A DNA stretch of 64,000 nt from Mesorhizobium sp. GbtcB19 (GTDB taxonomy: Bacteria > Pseudomonadota > Alphaproteobacteria > Rhizobiales > Rhizobiaceae), in assembly GCF_019091085.1 (NCBI RefSeq), contig NZ_JAGXJY010000017.1, positions 62,001 through 126,000 of the forward strand, in the 5' to 3' direction. How positions within the stretch are numbered: the first letter of the stretch is position 1; each line of letters begins with the position of its first letter. The notes beneath the pieces are model-generated. The model was not told the origin of the DNA and did no database searches. It saw only the letters and a program-made list of their open reading frames with translations. Of this stretch, positions 1-8,106 are shown one piece after another. The position numbers were made by a program, and so were the translations under genes.

Positions 1-982
1 CGTCGACGATCACCACGGCATGGCTGCGTCCGTCGGTCAGCACCGGCAGCAGGCTCATCGCCGGCGTGTCGGAGGCGGCGGTGCCGGCCTTCGACATCAC
101 CCCTTTGACGGTGTCGGTCGCCCTTGTCAGCTCGCGCAGACCGACCGCGCCGGTGAGTTTGCCGTCCGCGTCGACTACCGGCAAGGTGCGGATGTTGTGG
201 TCGATGAGCTGTTTGCGCGCCTCGTCGGCCGAGGCGGTTTCCGGCACCGAGATCACATCGCGGGACATGATGTCCCGGCAAAGCAGCGTGCGATGCGAGC
301 GCACCATCGCCTGCAGCTCGACCTGGCGCAGCAGGCGCTCCAGATCGTCGCGGTCGATGTCGAAGGTTTCGTCGAGGGCGGAGAGTGCGGCATCGACATC
401 CTCGGGCCTGAAGCCGATGCGCTCGGCCGGTGGTCGGTCGGCGGTGCCGTGGCCGGCGGCGGGCACGTGTACATGCGGATAGTTGCGCCGCGACAGTCTG
501 TGGAAGATGAGGCCGAGCGCCACCAGCACGATCGAGTTCAGCGCCACCGGCACGAACGGGAACAGGAAGCCGGCGGCGGCGACGGCCGGCCCGCCGATCA
601 CGCCGGTCAGCGCCGCGGCGCCGCCCGGCGGATGCAGGCAGCGCGTCAACGACATGGCGGCGATGGCAAGCGCCACCGCGAGACCCGAGGCGATCACCGG
701 GTCATGCACGAAACGCGCCACGGTGACGCCAACCAGCGCGGAAATCGTGTTGCCGCAGATGATCGACCAGGGCTGGGCCAACGGGCTCGACGGCACGGCA
801 AAGAGCAGCACCGCGGAAGCCCCTACAGGCGCCACCAGCATCGCCACTTGCGGCCCCTTGCCCATCGTCAGCCCGCTGATCACGCCGGTCAGCGCAATGC
901 CGATCACGGCTCCGATGCAGGCGATCAGCCGCTCGCGCAGCGTGGCGCCGGCAAGGATCGGAACAAAGAGGCGCAACGCCAT
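1..982 (-). CDS. HPP family membrane protein with CBS domains (3' end outside window)
   Basis: The reading frame is open from an ATG at 982 to the window edge, so the C-terminus is missing. The N-terminal part (about residues 1-165) is hydrophobic with several membrane segments and carries the family signature CLHPPGGAAALTG. The C-terminal part contains a CBS pair, including the stretch DIMSRDVISVPE and a second repeat that breaks off at HAVVIVD. HPP proteins are integral membrane proteins linked in some organisms to nitrite transport; the CBS domains suggest control by an adenosyl ligand. The substrate cannot be read from the sequence. The longer open frames on the opposite strand are shadows of this gene. 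Confidence 0.85.
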   Translation of the reverse strand, partial: MALRLFVPILAGATLRERLIACIGAVIGIALTGVISGLTMGKGPQVAMLVAPVGASAVLLFAVPSSPLAQPWSIICGNTISALVGVTVARFVHDPVIASGLAVALAIAAMSLTRCLHPPGGAAALTGVIGGPAVAAAGFLFPFVPVALNSIVLVALGLIFHRLSRRNYPHVHVPAAGHGTADRPPAERIGFRPEDVDAALSALDETFDIDRDDLERLLRQVELQAMVRSHRTLLCRDIMSRDVISVPETASADEARKQLIDHNIRTLPVVDADGKLTGAVGLRELTRATDTVKGVMSKAGTAASDTPAMSLLPVLTDGRSHAVVIVD

Positions 983-1194
983 GGCGGGTCCCTGGATCGA
1001 TGGGTGGAATTGCGCCCACGCAATGCCGCTGAAAACACGGATTTGGAAGCCAAACCAATCCGTATATCCCCGGTCGAATGGAATATTATTGCGATGGCGC
1101 TTGGGTGCGGGGTGCCGCCAGCGGCCTCGGCTTTCTCAATCGCGTCAAGGCTATACAGCTATTTGCGGAATTGGCCCGGCGATCGCTGGTTATG

Positions 1195-1479
1195 TTACCT
1201 CCGCTTTGGCTGGACGGAGAATCCCAGCACGCTCAGCACCTTCACCGCGCCGCTCTTACCGCCCTCGAAATCGCCCGAAGCGAGCCGCGTGCCCGTGGCA
1301 AGCTCATAGGCGGTGCCGAGGATGGCCTTTGGCGGGTAGAGGCAGTCTTCCCAGGCGAGCTCATAGGTCGTGGTCGGCGCAAAGCCATGTTCAGCGAAAA
1401 ACCGTTCTGGCCCCAACCGGTCGTAGGCTTCCATCGCGTGCAAGACATGCACACGGGTCACGCGGTCCCAGGCAATCAT
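1195..1479 (-). CDS. Stand-alone ScoMcrA-type N-terminal head domain protein
   Basis: This 94-residue protein has a strong AAGGAGG ribosome site 8 bases before its ATG. Nearly its whole length fits the small domain found at the N-terminus of the ScoMcrA type IV restriction enzyme and related HNH endonucleases: the motifs EAYDRLG, PPKAILGTAYELA, SGDFEGG and LSVLGF fall in the expected order. No nuclease, SRA or sulfur-binding domain follows; the frame stops directly after the head domain. It sits 14 bases downstream of a broken SDR gene and is probably the last gene of that transcript. The family match is from memory of the consensus. The role of a single head domain is unknown. Confidence 0.7.
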   Translation of the reverse strand: MIAWDRVTRVHVLHAMEAYDRLGPERFFAEHGFAPTTTYELAWEDCLYPPKAILGTAYELATGTRLASGDFEGGKSGAVKVLSVLGFSVQPKRR

Positions 1480-1493
1480 TTCTTCGTCCTCCT

Positions 1494-2247
1494 TCAGACA
1501 GGCTTCACTTCGCCGCCGTCCATGCGCAGCGTCGAGCCGGCCATCCAGCGCGCCGCCGGCGAGACGATAAAAGCCATCAGCTCGGCGATCTCCTCCGGCT
1601 CACCGTAGCGGGCGATGCCGGCTTCTTTTGGGAAATTCGCTGTCGCTTCCTCGACGCTCATCTTGTGCAGCGGGGCCCAGTGCTCGAGATAGGAGCGGCG
1701 GTGGCCCGTCCTCACCGGGCCCGGCAGCACGCTGTTGACCTGCACGCTGTCGGCTATGCCGCGGTCGGAAAATGCCTTGGCCAGTGCCACGATGGCGGCA
1801 TTGATGGTGCCGACCGCCGCGTAAGGCGCCTTCGGGAACAGCGCCGAATTGCCGGACATCAGCACCACCGAGCCGCCAGCTGCCTTCAGCGCCGGCCATG
1901 CCGCGATCGTGAGCCGCCGGGCGCCGTGCAGCGTCCCATTGCTCGTCGCTCATCTCCAAGAGATCGATCTGCGGCACGGCGCCTGCGATGTTGAGCAGCG
2001 CGTCGATGCGCCCGAACCTGCTGAGCGCCTGGTCAACCACCGCTTGCGCGGCGTCCGGCCGGGCGAGGTCGGCATCGATAACCAGCACCTCGGCGCCGGC
2101 CGCTTTCGCCGCTTTGGCTGTTTCCTCCAGCTTCGCCCGGTTGCGGGCGTCCAGCACCAGCGCGGAAAAATCCCGCGCCAGCCGGACGGCGGTGGCCTGG
2201 CCGATGCCCTGGCTGGCCCCGGTGATGACGGCAACGGATTTCGACAT
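1494..2247 (-). pseudogene. Short-chain dehydrogenase/reductase, frameshifted
   Basis: Two overlapping frames together give one SDR. The N-terminal half starts at 2247 (MSKSVAVITGASQGIGQATA, the TGxxxGxG cofactor motif) and keeps the family pattern as far as EMSDEQWDA. The C-terminal half continues in another frame from about HGARRLTIAAWPAL through GNSALFPKAPYAAVGTINAAI (YxxxN in place of the usual YxxxK) to the stop at 1494. Near 1935-1945 the sequence that normally lies between QWDA and LHGA is missing, which fits a deletion of about 14 bases that also shifts the frame. A good ribosome site (AAAGGAG) remains. It is third in a four-gene minus-strand run. A multi-base deletion is harder to explain as a sequencing error than a single-base change. 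Confidence 0.8.
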
Positions 2248-2268
2248 GGCGAATTCTCCTTTGCTCGA

Positions 2269-3111
2269 TCACCCGAGGAAGTCGCGGATGGCGGCGGCGA
2301 TGTCCCCGGCATGGGTTTCGAGCGCAAAATGGCCGGTGTCGAGAAAACGCACCACCGCATCCGGCATGTCGCGCCTGAACGCCTCGGCGCCGGGCGGCAG
2401 GAAGAACGGATCGTTCTTGCCCCACACCGCCAGGAAGCGCGGCTTATGGGTGCGGAAATAGGCCTGGAAGGCCGGATAGAGCGCGACGTTGCTCTGATAG
2501 TCGCCGAACAGGTCGAGCTGGATCTCCTCATTGCCGGGGCGGGCGAGATAAAAACTGTCCAGCGAGTGACCGTCGGGAGAGACCAGATCCACTGGTGCGC
2601 CATGCGTATATTGCCAGGCAACGGCTTCCGGCTTGAGGAAGCCGCGCAACGCCTCGCGGTTGGCGGGCGAGGGATCCCGCCAATAAGTCTGGATCGGATT
2701 CCAGCCCTCGCTCAAGCCTTCCTCATAGGCGTTACCGTTCTGCGAAATGATCGCGGTGATGCGCTCGGGATGCTTCACCGCCAGTCGGAAGCCGGTCGGT
2801 GCGCCGTAGTCGAAGACATAGATGGTGTAGCGGTCGAAGCCGACCACCTCGGTGAAGCGGTCGATAATCCGGGCGATGCGGTCGAACGTGCAGGTGAAGT
2901 CGTTCGCCTGCGGCATGTCGGAACGGCCAAATCCGGGAAGATCGGGCGCGACGATATGGAAGCGGTCGGCAAGCAGCGGAATGAGGTCGCGGAACATATG
3001 GCCCGAGCTCGGAAAGCCATGCAGCAGGAGCAGTTTCGGCGCGCCGGACCGGCCGGCCTCGCGATAGAAGATGTTGAAGCCGTCGACATTCGCGGTGCGG
3101 TAAGCAGTCAT
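2269..3111 (-). CDS. Alpha/beta hydrolase, haloalkane dehalogenase / epoxide hydrolase type
   Basis: This 280-residue alpha/beta-fold enzyme has an HGFP oxyanion motif (31-34). Its nucleophile elbow reads VFDYGAP, so the nucleophile is Asp101 instead of serine, as in haloalkane dehalogenases and epoxide hydrolases. Asp234 (GKNDPF) and His261 (DTGH) complete a triad. I chose the ATG at 3111 because GGAG lies 6 bases upstream; an in-frame ATG at 3129 is possible. It follows the 3174-3857 hydrolase by 62 bases and precedes the broken SDR by 21, so the genes are probably co-transcribed from the promoter facing the CGNR regulator. The substrate is unknown. Confidence 0.8.
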   Translation of the reverse strand: MTAYRTANVDGFNIFYREAGRSGAPKLLLLHGFPSSGHMFRDLIPLLADRFHIVAPDLPGFGRSDMPQANDFTCTFDRIARIIDRFTEVVGFDRYTIYVFDYGAPTGFRLAVKHPERITAIISQNGNAYEEGLSEGWNPIQTYWRDPSPANREALRGFLKPEAVAWQYTHGAPVDLVSPDGHSLDSFYLARPGNEEIQLDLFGDYQSNVALYPAFQAYFRTHKPRFLAVWGKNDPFFLPPGAEAFRRDMPDAVVRFLDTGHFALETHAGDIAAAIRDFLG

Positions 3112-3173
3112 CTTTTTCTCCATTTCCATAAATGAACTGATTTGCATTTTTGGGTTATTTGGAAGCTCGGACA

Positions 3174-3857
3174 TCAGCCTCGCGCGGCCTCGACAATGAT
3201 CTCGACGACGGTGTCGGGAGCGGTGACCATCGGCGTGTGGTCGAGCGGCTGCTGTCGCGTGTGCGCCTTCATGCGCGCCGCCATGAAGCGCTGGGTTTCG
3301 GCGGCGATCATGCGGTCCGCCTCGGCGACCAGGAACCAGGCCGGCCGATCCCGCCACAGCGGGCGCGCCACGGGAACCGAGATGCAGGCCGGCGAGATGG
3401 GACGCTGGACGGCGCGCAGCACCGACAGCTCCTGTGCCGAGGCGTTTTGGGCGAAGGCCGCCGCAAAGGCCTCATCGGGCAGATAGATCAAACCATGCGT
3501 GTCCGGTGTCAGTTTTGGAGCCCTTGGGTGCGGTTCGGCGCGCGTGAAGACGTCCGCCACCGTCTCGCCTTCGTCTGGCGCGAGCGCTGCGACATAGACC
3601 AGCGCTTTGACCTTCTTGCTGCGCGTGGCGCCGATCACCGCGCCGGCATAGGCGTGGCCAACCAGGATGATTGACCCCTCGATGCGCTCCAGCGTCCGGT
3701 CGAGCGCGGCAACGCCGTCCTGGAACGACGTCAGCGGTAGCGGCGCAGCCACCACATTGAAGCCTTGCTCGGCCAGCGCTGCGATGACTTTGGCCCAGCT
3801 CGATCCGTCCGCCCAGGCACCATGAACCAGCACGATATTCACTTGCTTCGCGGACAT
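3174..3857 (-). CDS. Alpha/beta hydrolase with alanine at the nucleophile position
   Basis: This 227-residue alpha/beta-hydrolase starts at 3857 behind a GGAGG site. The N-terminal VHGAW motif is intact and the C-terminal LDHTPM supplies the catalytic histidine (about 207). The nucleophile elbow reads VGHAYAG, so residue 69 is Ala (codon GCC) where serine is expected. From memory, relatives with HAYAG exist, so this may be a subfamily feature and not a local loss. It is the first gene of the minus-strand run and is divergent from the CGNR regulator gene at 4018. Without the serine it may act as a binding protein, or as a lyase or decarboxylase-like enzyme; the activity cannot be predicted. 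Confidence 0.75.
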   Translation of the reverse strand: MSAKQVNIVLVHGAWADGSSWAKVIAALAEQGFNVVAAPLPLTSFQDGVAALDRTLERIEGSIILVGHAYAGAVIGATRSKKVKALVYVAALAPDEGETVADVFTRAEPHPRAPKLTPDTHGLIYLPDEAFAAAFAQNASAQELSVLRAVQRPISPACISVPVARPLWRDRPAWFLVAEADRMIAAETQRFMAARMKAHTRQQPLDHTPMVTAPDTVVEIIVEAARG

Positions 3858-3878
3858 GTCGCCTCCTCTTCTTGAGTT

Positions 3879-3953
3879 GATAACCGTATTGAATGATTTA
3901 GAACGGTTACGATCTGGATACATAACTTGTCAAGAAGCTCCGAACCGGTTATC
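3879..3953. promoter_or_regulatory. Candidate operators between hydrolase run and CGNR gene
   Basis: The divergent spacer holds GATAACCG at 3879-3886 and its exact reverse complement CGGTTATC at 3946-3953. A third related copy, CGGTTA, lies at 3904-3909. Such repeated half-sites between a regulator and its divergent target genes are typical of an autoregulated operator. Binding by the CGNR protein is an inference. Confidence 0.45.
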
Positions 3954-4017
3954 ACGGAGTCGTGTTCACGGATGGACGCCACGGGGGAAGCCGCTTGGCG
4001 TGGAATTGGAGTCTTCG

Positions 4018-4635
4018 ATGGTTCGCTCCCCAGCGCTTTTTGTCGGCGACGCGCCAGGTCTCGATTTTCTGAACTCGATCGCCACCCCGCTCGACACGCC
4101 GGTCGATTGGATCGACGACGGCGAGGGCCTGCTGGACTGGCTGGGGCAGGCGCGGCTGGTGCCGCCGGAAGCGCTGGCGACCCTTCGCGGCCAGGCGCTG
4201 CCCGGCGAGCTCGACAAGGTCGCCGATCAGGCGCGGCATTTGCGCGAATGGTTCAGAGGCTTTGTGTATGGGCACAAGGGCCGGGCGCTGATGGCCGCCG
4301 ATCTGGCGGAGCTCGACCCGCTCAACCGCCTACAGGAACGCGACGAGACCTTCAGCCGGATCGCACCGGCCGGCAGCGGCGCGGCGTTCGCGCTTCAGAC
4401 AGTGCGAAAGTGGCGCACGCCGGAGGCGCTCCTGCTGCCGATTGGGGAAGCGCTGGCAAAACTCGTCTGCACCGAGGATTTTTCACATGTGAAGGCTTGC
4501 GAAGGGCCGGCCTGCACGCTGCTTTTCGCCGATCATACCCGCGGGCACAGACGCCGCTGGTGCAGCATGGCGGCCTGTGGCAACCGGGCGAAACAAGCCG
4601 CGCACCGGCATCGCCACAAGGATGACCGTCACTAG
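4018..4635 (+). CDS. CGNR zinc-finger transcriptional regulator
   Basis: This 205-residue protein has an N-terminal ABATE-type ligand region (GDAPGLDFLNS, then a helical part). At the C-terminus is the CGNR zinc finger: CEGPACTLLF followed by RRRWCSMAACGNRAKQAAHRHR, giving four zinc cysteines and the CGNR signature. The ATG at 4018 has a GGAG upstream and aligns with the usual family start. It is divergent from the two-hydrolase run at 1195-3857, with repeated GATAACC half-sites between them, so it probably controls that run and itself. Confidence 0.85.
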   Translation: MVRSPALFVGDAPGLDFLNSIATPLDTPVDWIDDGEGLLDWLGQARLVPPEALATLRGQALPGELDKVADQARHLREWFRGFVYGHKGRALMAADLAELDPLNRLQERDETFSRIAPAGSGAAFALQTVRKWRTPEALLLPIGEALAKLVCTEDFSHVKACEGPACTLLFADHTRGHRRRWCSMAACGNRAKQAAHRHRHKDDRH

Positions 4636-4676
4636 GTCGAGCGAGGCGGCGCACCTCGCTCGACTGATGGATCGGA

Positions 4677-4985
4677 TTACGGCGTCACCTCGACATGGCC
4701 CTTCATGTTGGGATGGAAACGGCAGAAATAGTCGACCGCTCCCGCCGACTTCAACGTGACCTTGCCCTTCGACTTTGCCGGGATCGTCACGTCCCACCCG
4801 CCTTTGACCGTCGCGGTGTGGGCGAGGATATCCTTGTTCGTCCACTCGATCGTGTCACCGACCTTGGCCTGAACGCTCGCTGGCGAGAACACCAGCTTGT
4901 CGATCGTCACCTCGATGGTCGCCGCGAAGGCCGGCGATGCGCTGAGCGCCAACGCCAGTGCCGCGCCAAGAAGCAGCGGCCTCAT
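4677..4985 (-). CDS. Periplasmic cupredoxin (azurin/plastocyanin-like)
   Basis: This 102-residue precursor has a signal peptide (residues 1-21, cleavage near AFA-AT). The mature part is a single cupredoxin fold with type 1 copper ligands His56 (ILAHTA), Cys88, His91 and Met94 (FCRFHPNM). It should bind copper and transfer electrons or buffer copper in the periplasm. Its start overlaps the stop of the DUF4142 gene (ATGA), which indicates translational coupling. Together with the upstream ECF sigma gene it may belong to an envelope stress or metal response. Confidence 0.88.
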   Translation of the reverse strand: MRPLLLGAALALALSASPAFAATIEVTIDKLVFSPASVQAKVGDTIEWTNKDILAHTATVKGGWDVTIPAKSKGKVTLKSAGAVDYFCRFHPNMKGHVEVTP

Positions 4986-5506
4986 TTCAGCATGCCGGCG
5001 ACATGTTCGGCATGCTGCTCATGCCCCTGGAAGATCTTGAGGCCGGTCTCCAGCAGGCTCTTCAGCTCGGCATTGCCGGCCGACGGGATGAGCAGCGTTT
5101 CGAGCGCGCCGTTGACCTGCTTGTGGTAGGCCACTTCGTTCTCGATATAGGCCTTGTCGAAGTCGGCGCCCTTGAGCTTCGCCAGCTTGGCGCGCTCTTC
5201 CTTGGCCGCCTTGGCCAGCGCCTTGCTGGTGTCATTGTCCTCGGGCGTGACCTTCAGCTTCTTCACCAGGTCGAGCGCCTGCTTGTTCACCGCTTCGTGG
5301 TCGCGTTCCATGTCCCTGGCGAAGTCGACGACCTCCTTGTTCTTGGACGTCTTGATCGCCAGCTTGGCAGCTTCGATGTCGATCGAGCCTGCCGTGTAGG
5401 CGATGTGGGCGATCTGCGGATCGGTGGGCTTCTCGGCGGCCAGCGCTAGCGGCGCGGTGCTTACTAAGAAAAGGGCGGCGAGGGCGGCGGTCGGTCGCAT
5501 GAACAT
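4982..5506 (-). CDS. DUF4142 periplasmic protein
   Basis: This 174-residue protein has a signal peptide (1-23, ALA-AE). The mature part is a helical, ferritin-like DUF4142 domain with patterns such as AHIAYTAGSIDIEAAKLA, FARDMERDHEAVN and YHKQVNGALE. The family is exported and common in rhizobia; its biochemical role is not established. An ATG at 5506 is preceded by GGAG at 5-base spacing, and a second in-frame ATG lies at 5500. It lies 108 bases downstream of the ECF sigma gene and overlaps the cupredoxin gene by 4 bases. Confidence 0.85.
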   Translation of the reverse strand: MFMRPTAALAALFLVSTAPLALAAEKPTDPQIAHIAYTAGSIDIEAAKLAIKTSKNKEVVDFARDMERDHEAVNKQALDLVKKLKVTPEDNDTSKALAKAAKEERAKLAKLKGADFDKAYIENEVAYHKQVNGALETLLIPSAGNAELKSLLETGLKIFQGHEQHAEHVAGMLK

Positions 5507-5580
5507 GGCATCTCCTTCGCCCGGCGCGTGGCCTCGGGCTTTATCTGGGGTTGACGGCCATTGGATGCGGAGAGGCGCGA

Positions 5581-5604
5581 AACGTTCCCGGAAAAATCAG
5601 TTCC
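5581..5604 (-). promoter_or_regulatory. ECF-type promoter-like motif before DUF4142 gene
   Basis: Read on the minus strand, GGAAC (5604-5600) is followed after 15 bases by CGTT (5584-5581). The general stress (EcfG/RpoE2) promoter of alphaproteobacteria is GGAAC, 16-17 bases, CGTT. The spacing here is one base short, so this is a weak candidate. It would place DUF4142 and the cupredoxin under an ECF sigma, possibly the one encoded just upstream. Confidence 0.3.
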
Positions 5605-5614
5605 CCAGGGAAAA

Positions 5615-6313
5615 TCAGCTCTCAAAACCTAGACGCTTCATCACCGCTTGGGTCAGCCGCTCGCAGCGGCGGCCGGCGAAGGGGAAGGCGTCGAGCAGCA
5701 CCGGTCCGATCTCGTCATCCAGCGCCTTGCGCACCAGGGCGCGCGCCCTGTGCAGTCGCGTCTTCACCGTCTCGGGCCGCACGCCCAGAAGGTCGGCGGT
5801 TTCCTCTATGCTCAGGCCCTCGATGACGCGGGCGACGAAAACGCTGCGGTAGACATCGGGGAGGCTGTCGGTTGCCCTTTCGACAAGACCGAGGATCTGC
5901 CGCTGCGCCATCGTCCGCTCCGGATCGTCGCCTGGATTCAAGTGGGTTGAGTTCAAGGGAAACCGGATGATCTGCGCTTCCGGATTTTCGGGCATCGCCA
6001 CGATGCGCTTGCGCTTGCGCAACCGGCCGAGCGCCTCGTTGATGACGATGCGCGACAGCCAGGTGGAAAGCGACGCCTCGCCGCGAAAGACGCCGAGACT
6101 GGCGAAGGCGCGCATATAGGCCTCCTGCACGATGTCCTCTGCCTCGGCATCGTTGCGCACCACGCCGCGCGCGATGCGGTAGAGCCGCTGGTTGTGCGTC
6201 TTGATGATGGCGCGGCACGCATCCGGATCGCGCGCCAGAGCCCGGCGCACCAGCGCCATGTCGCCGGCCTCTGCCGCGCCGATCGCGGCGGCTTCAATAG
6301 CAGGCCTTCTCAT
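5615..6313 (-). CDS. ECF RNA polymerase sigma factor
   Basis: This 232-residue sigma-70 family protein has a region 2 with YRIARGVVRNDAEAEDIVQE and WLSRIVINEALGRLR. Its region 4 reads LPDVYRSVFVARVIEGLSIEE and ADLLGVRPETVKTRLHRAR. The start at 6313 has GGAG 5 bases upstream; longer starts reach back to 6343 or 6472 but lack a ribosome site. It is the first gene of a probable unit with DUF4142 and cupredoxin. No anti-sigma gene is next to it, unlike many ECF loci, so its control is unclear. Confidence 0.88.
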   Translation of the reverse strand: MRRPAIEAAAIGAAEAGDMALVRRALARDPDACRAIIKTHNQRLYRIARGVVRNDAEAEDIVQEAYMRAFASLGVFRGEASLSTWLSRIVINEALGRLRKRKRIVAMPENPEAQIIRFPLNSTHLNPGDDPERTMAQRQILGLVERATDSLPDVYRSVFVARVIEGLSIEETADLLGVRPETVKTRLHRARALVRKALDDEIGPVLLDAFPFAGRRCERLTQAVMKRLGFES

Positions 6314-6468
6314 CTCGCTCCGATCTCCCGGCAGTTTTTGCATCCGCGATTGGATGCGCCTGCCGGCAAAAGGTTCCCGAGTTGATTGCGGGGCTATGCT
6401 ATCGCTTCGGCCGAGGCCTGTCTGCCACTGCAAATGTGGCGGCCCGCGTTTGCTTCCCAGCCTGTCTG

Positions 6469-7641
6469 TCACCCGGCGGTGGCGGCCGCAGCGAGCCCGC
6501 GCGCGATATCGGCCTTGAGATCTTCGACATCCTCCAGCCCGATCTGCAGGCGGATCAGCGGACCGGCATACGAACCTTTGGCATGGGTGCGGTCGCCGAG
6601 GAAGACCGGAACGGCGAGGCTCTCATAGCCGCCCCAGGAATAGCCGAGGCCGAAGATTTTCAGCGCGTCGAGGAAGGCGTGCTGCGCCTTCTGCCCGCCG
6701 CCGTCGAGCACGATCGAGAAGATGCCGCTCGAGCCGCAGAAATCGCGCTTCCAGAGCGCATGGTCGGGATGGCTTTCCAGCGCCGGGTGCAGCACCTGCG
6801 CCACGCCCGGCTGCGCCTCCAGCCAGCGCGCGATGTCAAGCGCGCTCTTGCGGTGATGCTCGAGCCGCACCCCCATGGTGCGCAGGCCGCGCAGCACCTG
6901 GTAGATGTCGTCGGGTCCCGAACAGCAGCCCAGCGTGCAGAAGCCTTCGTAAAGCGGCTTCCAATAGGTCTCGTTGGCCGACACCGTGCCGAGCAGCACG
7001 TCGGAATGGCCCGCCGGATATTTCGTCGCCGCATGGATCGAAATGTCGACGCCGTGGTCGAGCGGCTTGAAATAGAGCGGCGTCGCCCAGGTGTTGTCCA
7101 TCATCACGATGGCGCCCGCTTCATGCGCCGCCTTGGCGATCGCCGGGATGTCCTGCACTTCATAGGTGTTCGATCCAGGCGATTCGGTGAACACCACCTT
7201 GGTGTTGGGCCTGATCAGCGAAGAAATGCCGGCGCCGATGCGCGGCTCGTAATATTCGACCTCGACGCCGAGCCGCTTCAGCATCGTGTCGGCGAAATGC
7301 CGCGTCGGGTGGTAGACGCTGTCGACGATCAAAAGGTGATCGCCGGCGGCAAGGAAGGTCAGCAGCGGCACGGTCACCGCCGCCAGTCCCGAAGGCACGG
7401 CGATGGTGCCGGCCGAGCCTTCCAGCGCATCGACGGCGAGCGTCAGTGCATCCATCGTCGGCGTGCCGCGCGTGCCGTAAGTGTATTTCTGGCTGCGGGC
7501 TGCCATCGAGGCGGCGTCCGGGTAAAGCACCGTCGAGGCGTGCACGACCGGCGGGTTGACGAAGCCGAAATAGTCGCGCGGGTTGTTGCCGGAATGGGCA
7601 AGCCGCGTGTTGATACCCATTTCGATGCCGTCTTTAGCCAT
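6469..7641 (-). CDS. metC: Cystathionine beta-lyase (PLP-dependent)
   Basis: This 390-residue member of the Cys/Met metabolism PLP family should cleave cystathionine to homocysteine, pyruvate and ammonia in methionine synthesis. Visible features are YTYGTRGTPT (phosphate-binding Tyr/Arg near 55-58), the MMDNTWATPLYFKPL motif with Asp182, and the PLP lysine Lys207 in IHAATKYPAGHSD. The start at 7641 gives the normal family length. It is monocistronic; the sigma gene begins 155 bases past its stop on the same strand. A cystathionine gamma-synthase is a possible alternative, but the motif pattern fits MetC better. Confidence 0.9.
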   Translation of the reverse strand: MAKDGIEMGINTRLAHSGNNPRDYFGFVNPPVVHASTVLYPDAASMAARSQKYTYGTRGTPTMDALTLAVDALEGSAGTIAVPSGLAAVTVPLLTFLAAGDHLLIVDSVYHPTRHFADTMLKRLGVEVEYYEPRIGAGISSLIRPNTKVVFTESPGSNTYEVQDIPAIAKAAHEAGAIVMMDNTWATPLYFKPLDHGVDISIHAATKYPAGHSDVLLGTVSANETYWKPLYEGFCTLGCCSGPDDIYQVLRGLRTMGVRLEHHRKSALDIARWLEAQPGVAQVLHPALESHPDHALWKRDFCGSSGIFSIVLDGGGQKAQHAFLDALKIFGLGYSWGGYESLAVPVFLGDRTHAKGSYAGPLIRLQIGLEDVEDLKADIARGLAAAATAG

Positions 7642-8106
7642 GGTTCGTCGCCTGTCGAATGATGTCAGTGGGACCAGCCATAAAGCGGCGGCAAAGCCCG
7701 CGCAACCGCGCCGGGTCCGCCAAAGCCGGTCTTCCGCTGGGCCAATCCAGCGACGCACACGCCCAATAAAGCGTCGCTATTGTCGAAGCGGATTTCGTTG
7801 CCCGGCGATGGATTCGCGACGACGCGACTTGACTGATTTGTTCGCAGCGTCTGCCGGTTTCATGGTGCTCTTGTCCGCAATTCAGGCATTTGCGGCAATT
7901 GCTTTTCAAACGTGTCGCAATTCGGTCATTTCCCTTGACCTCACGGGAATAATCGCCTTCGATGCGTTTCGTGAATGGGAGGCAGCGCATCGGCAAACGA
8001 TGCGGGTCCGGGAGCGGACCCAAGTGGGAGCTGCGTTCACAAACGAAAAAAGATCAAGCGCCGCCTGGGAGTAGGGGCGCCTGTAACAGAAAAGGGTCTG
8101 TGGGTC
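7642..8106. other. Spacer between metC and aapJ with a dyad
   Basis: This 465-base region holds no convincing gene. It contains a perfect 8-base inverted repeat (AGCGACGC at 7749-7756, GCGTCGCT at 7771-7778) and three GCAATT words between about 7870 and 7930. It must carry the divergent promoters of metC and aapJ, but no clear -35/-10 pair or sigma-54 site could be assigned. Confidence 0.4.

Noticed and set aside
1038-1062. Imperfect inverted repeat upstream of the HPP gene
   Set aside because: The stem has a bulge and no T-run; it gives no clear role as operator or terminator.
20-1994. Long plus-strand frames over the HPP and SDR genes
   Set aside because: They read as Arg/His-rich shadow protein, while the minus strand gives the HPP signature and SDR motifs.
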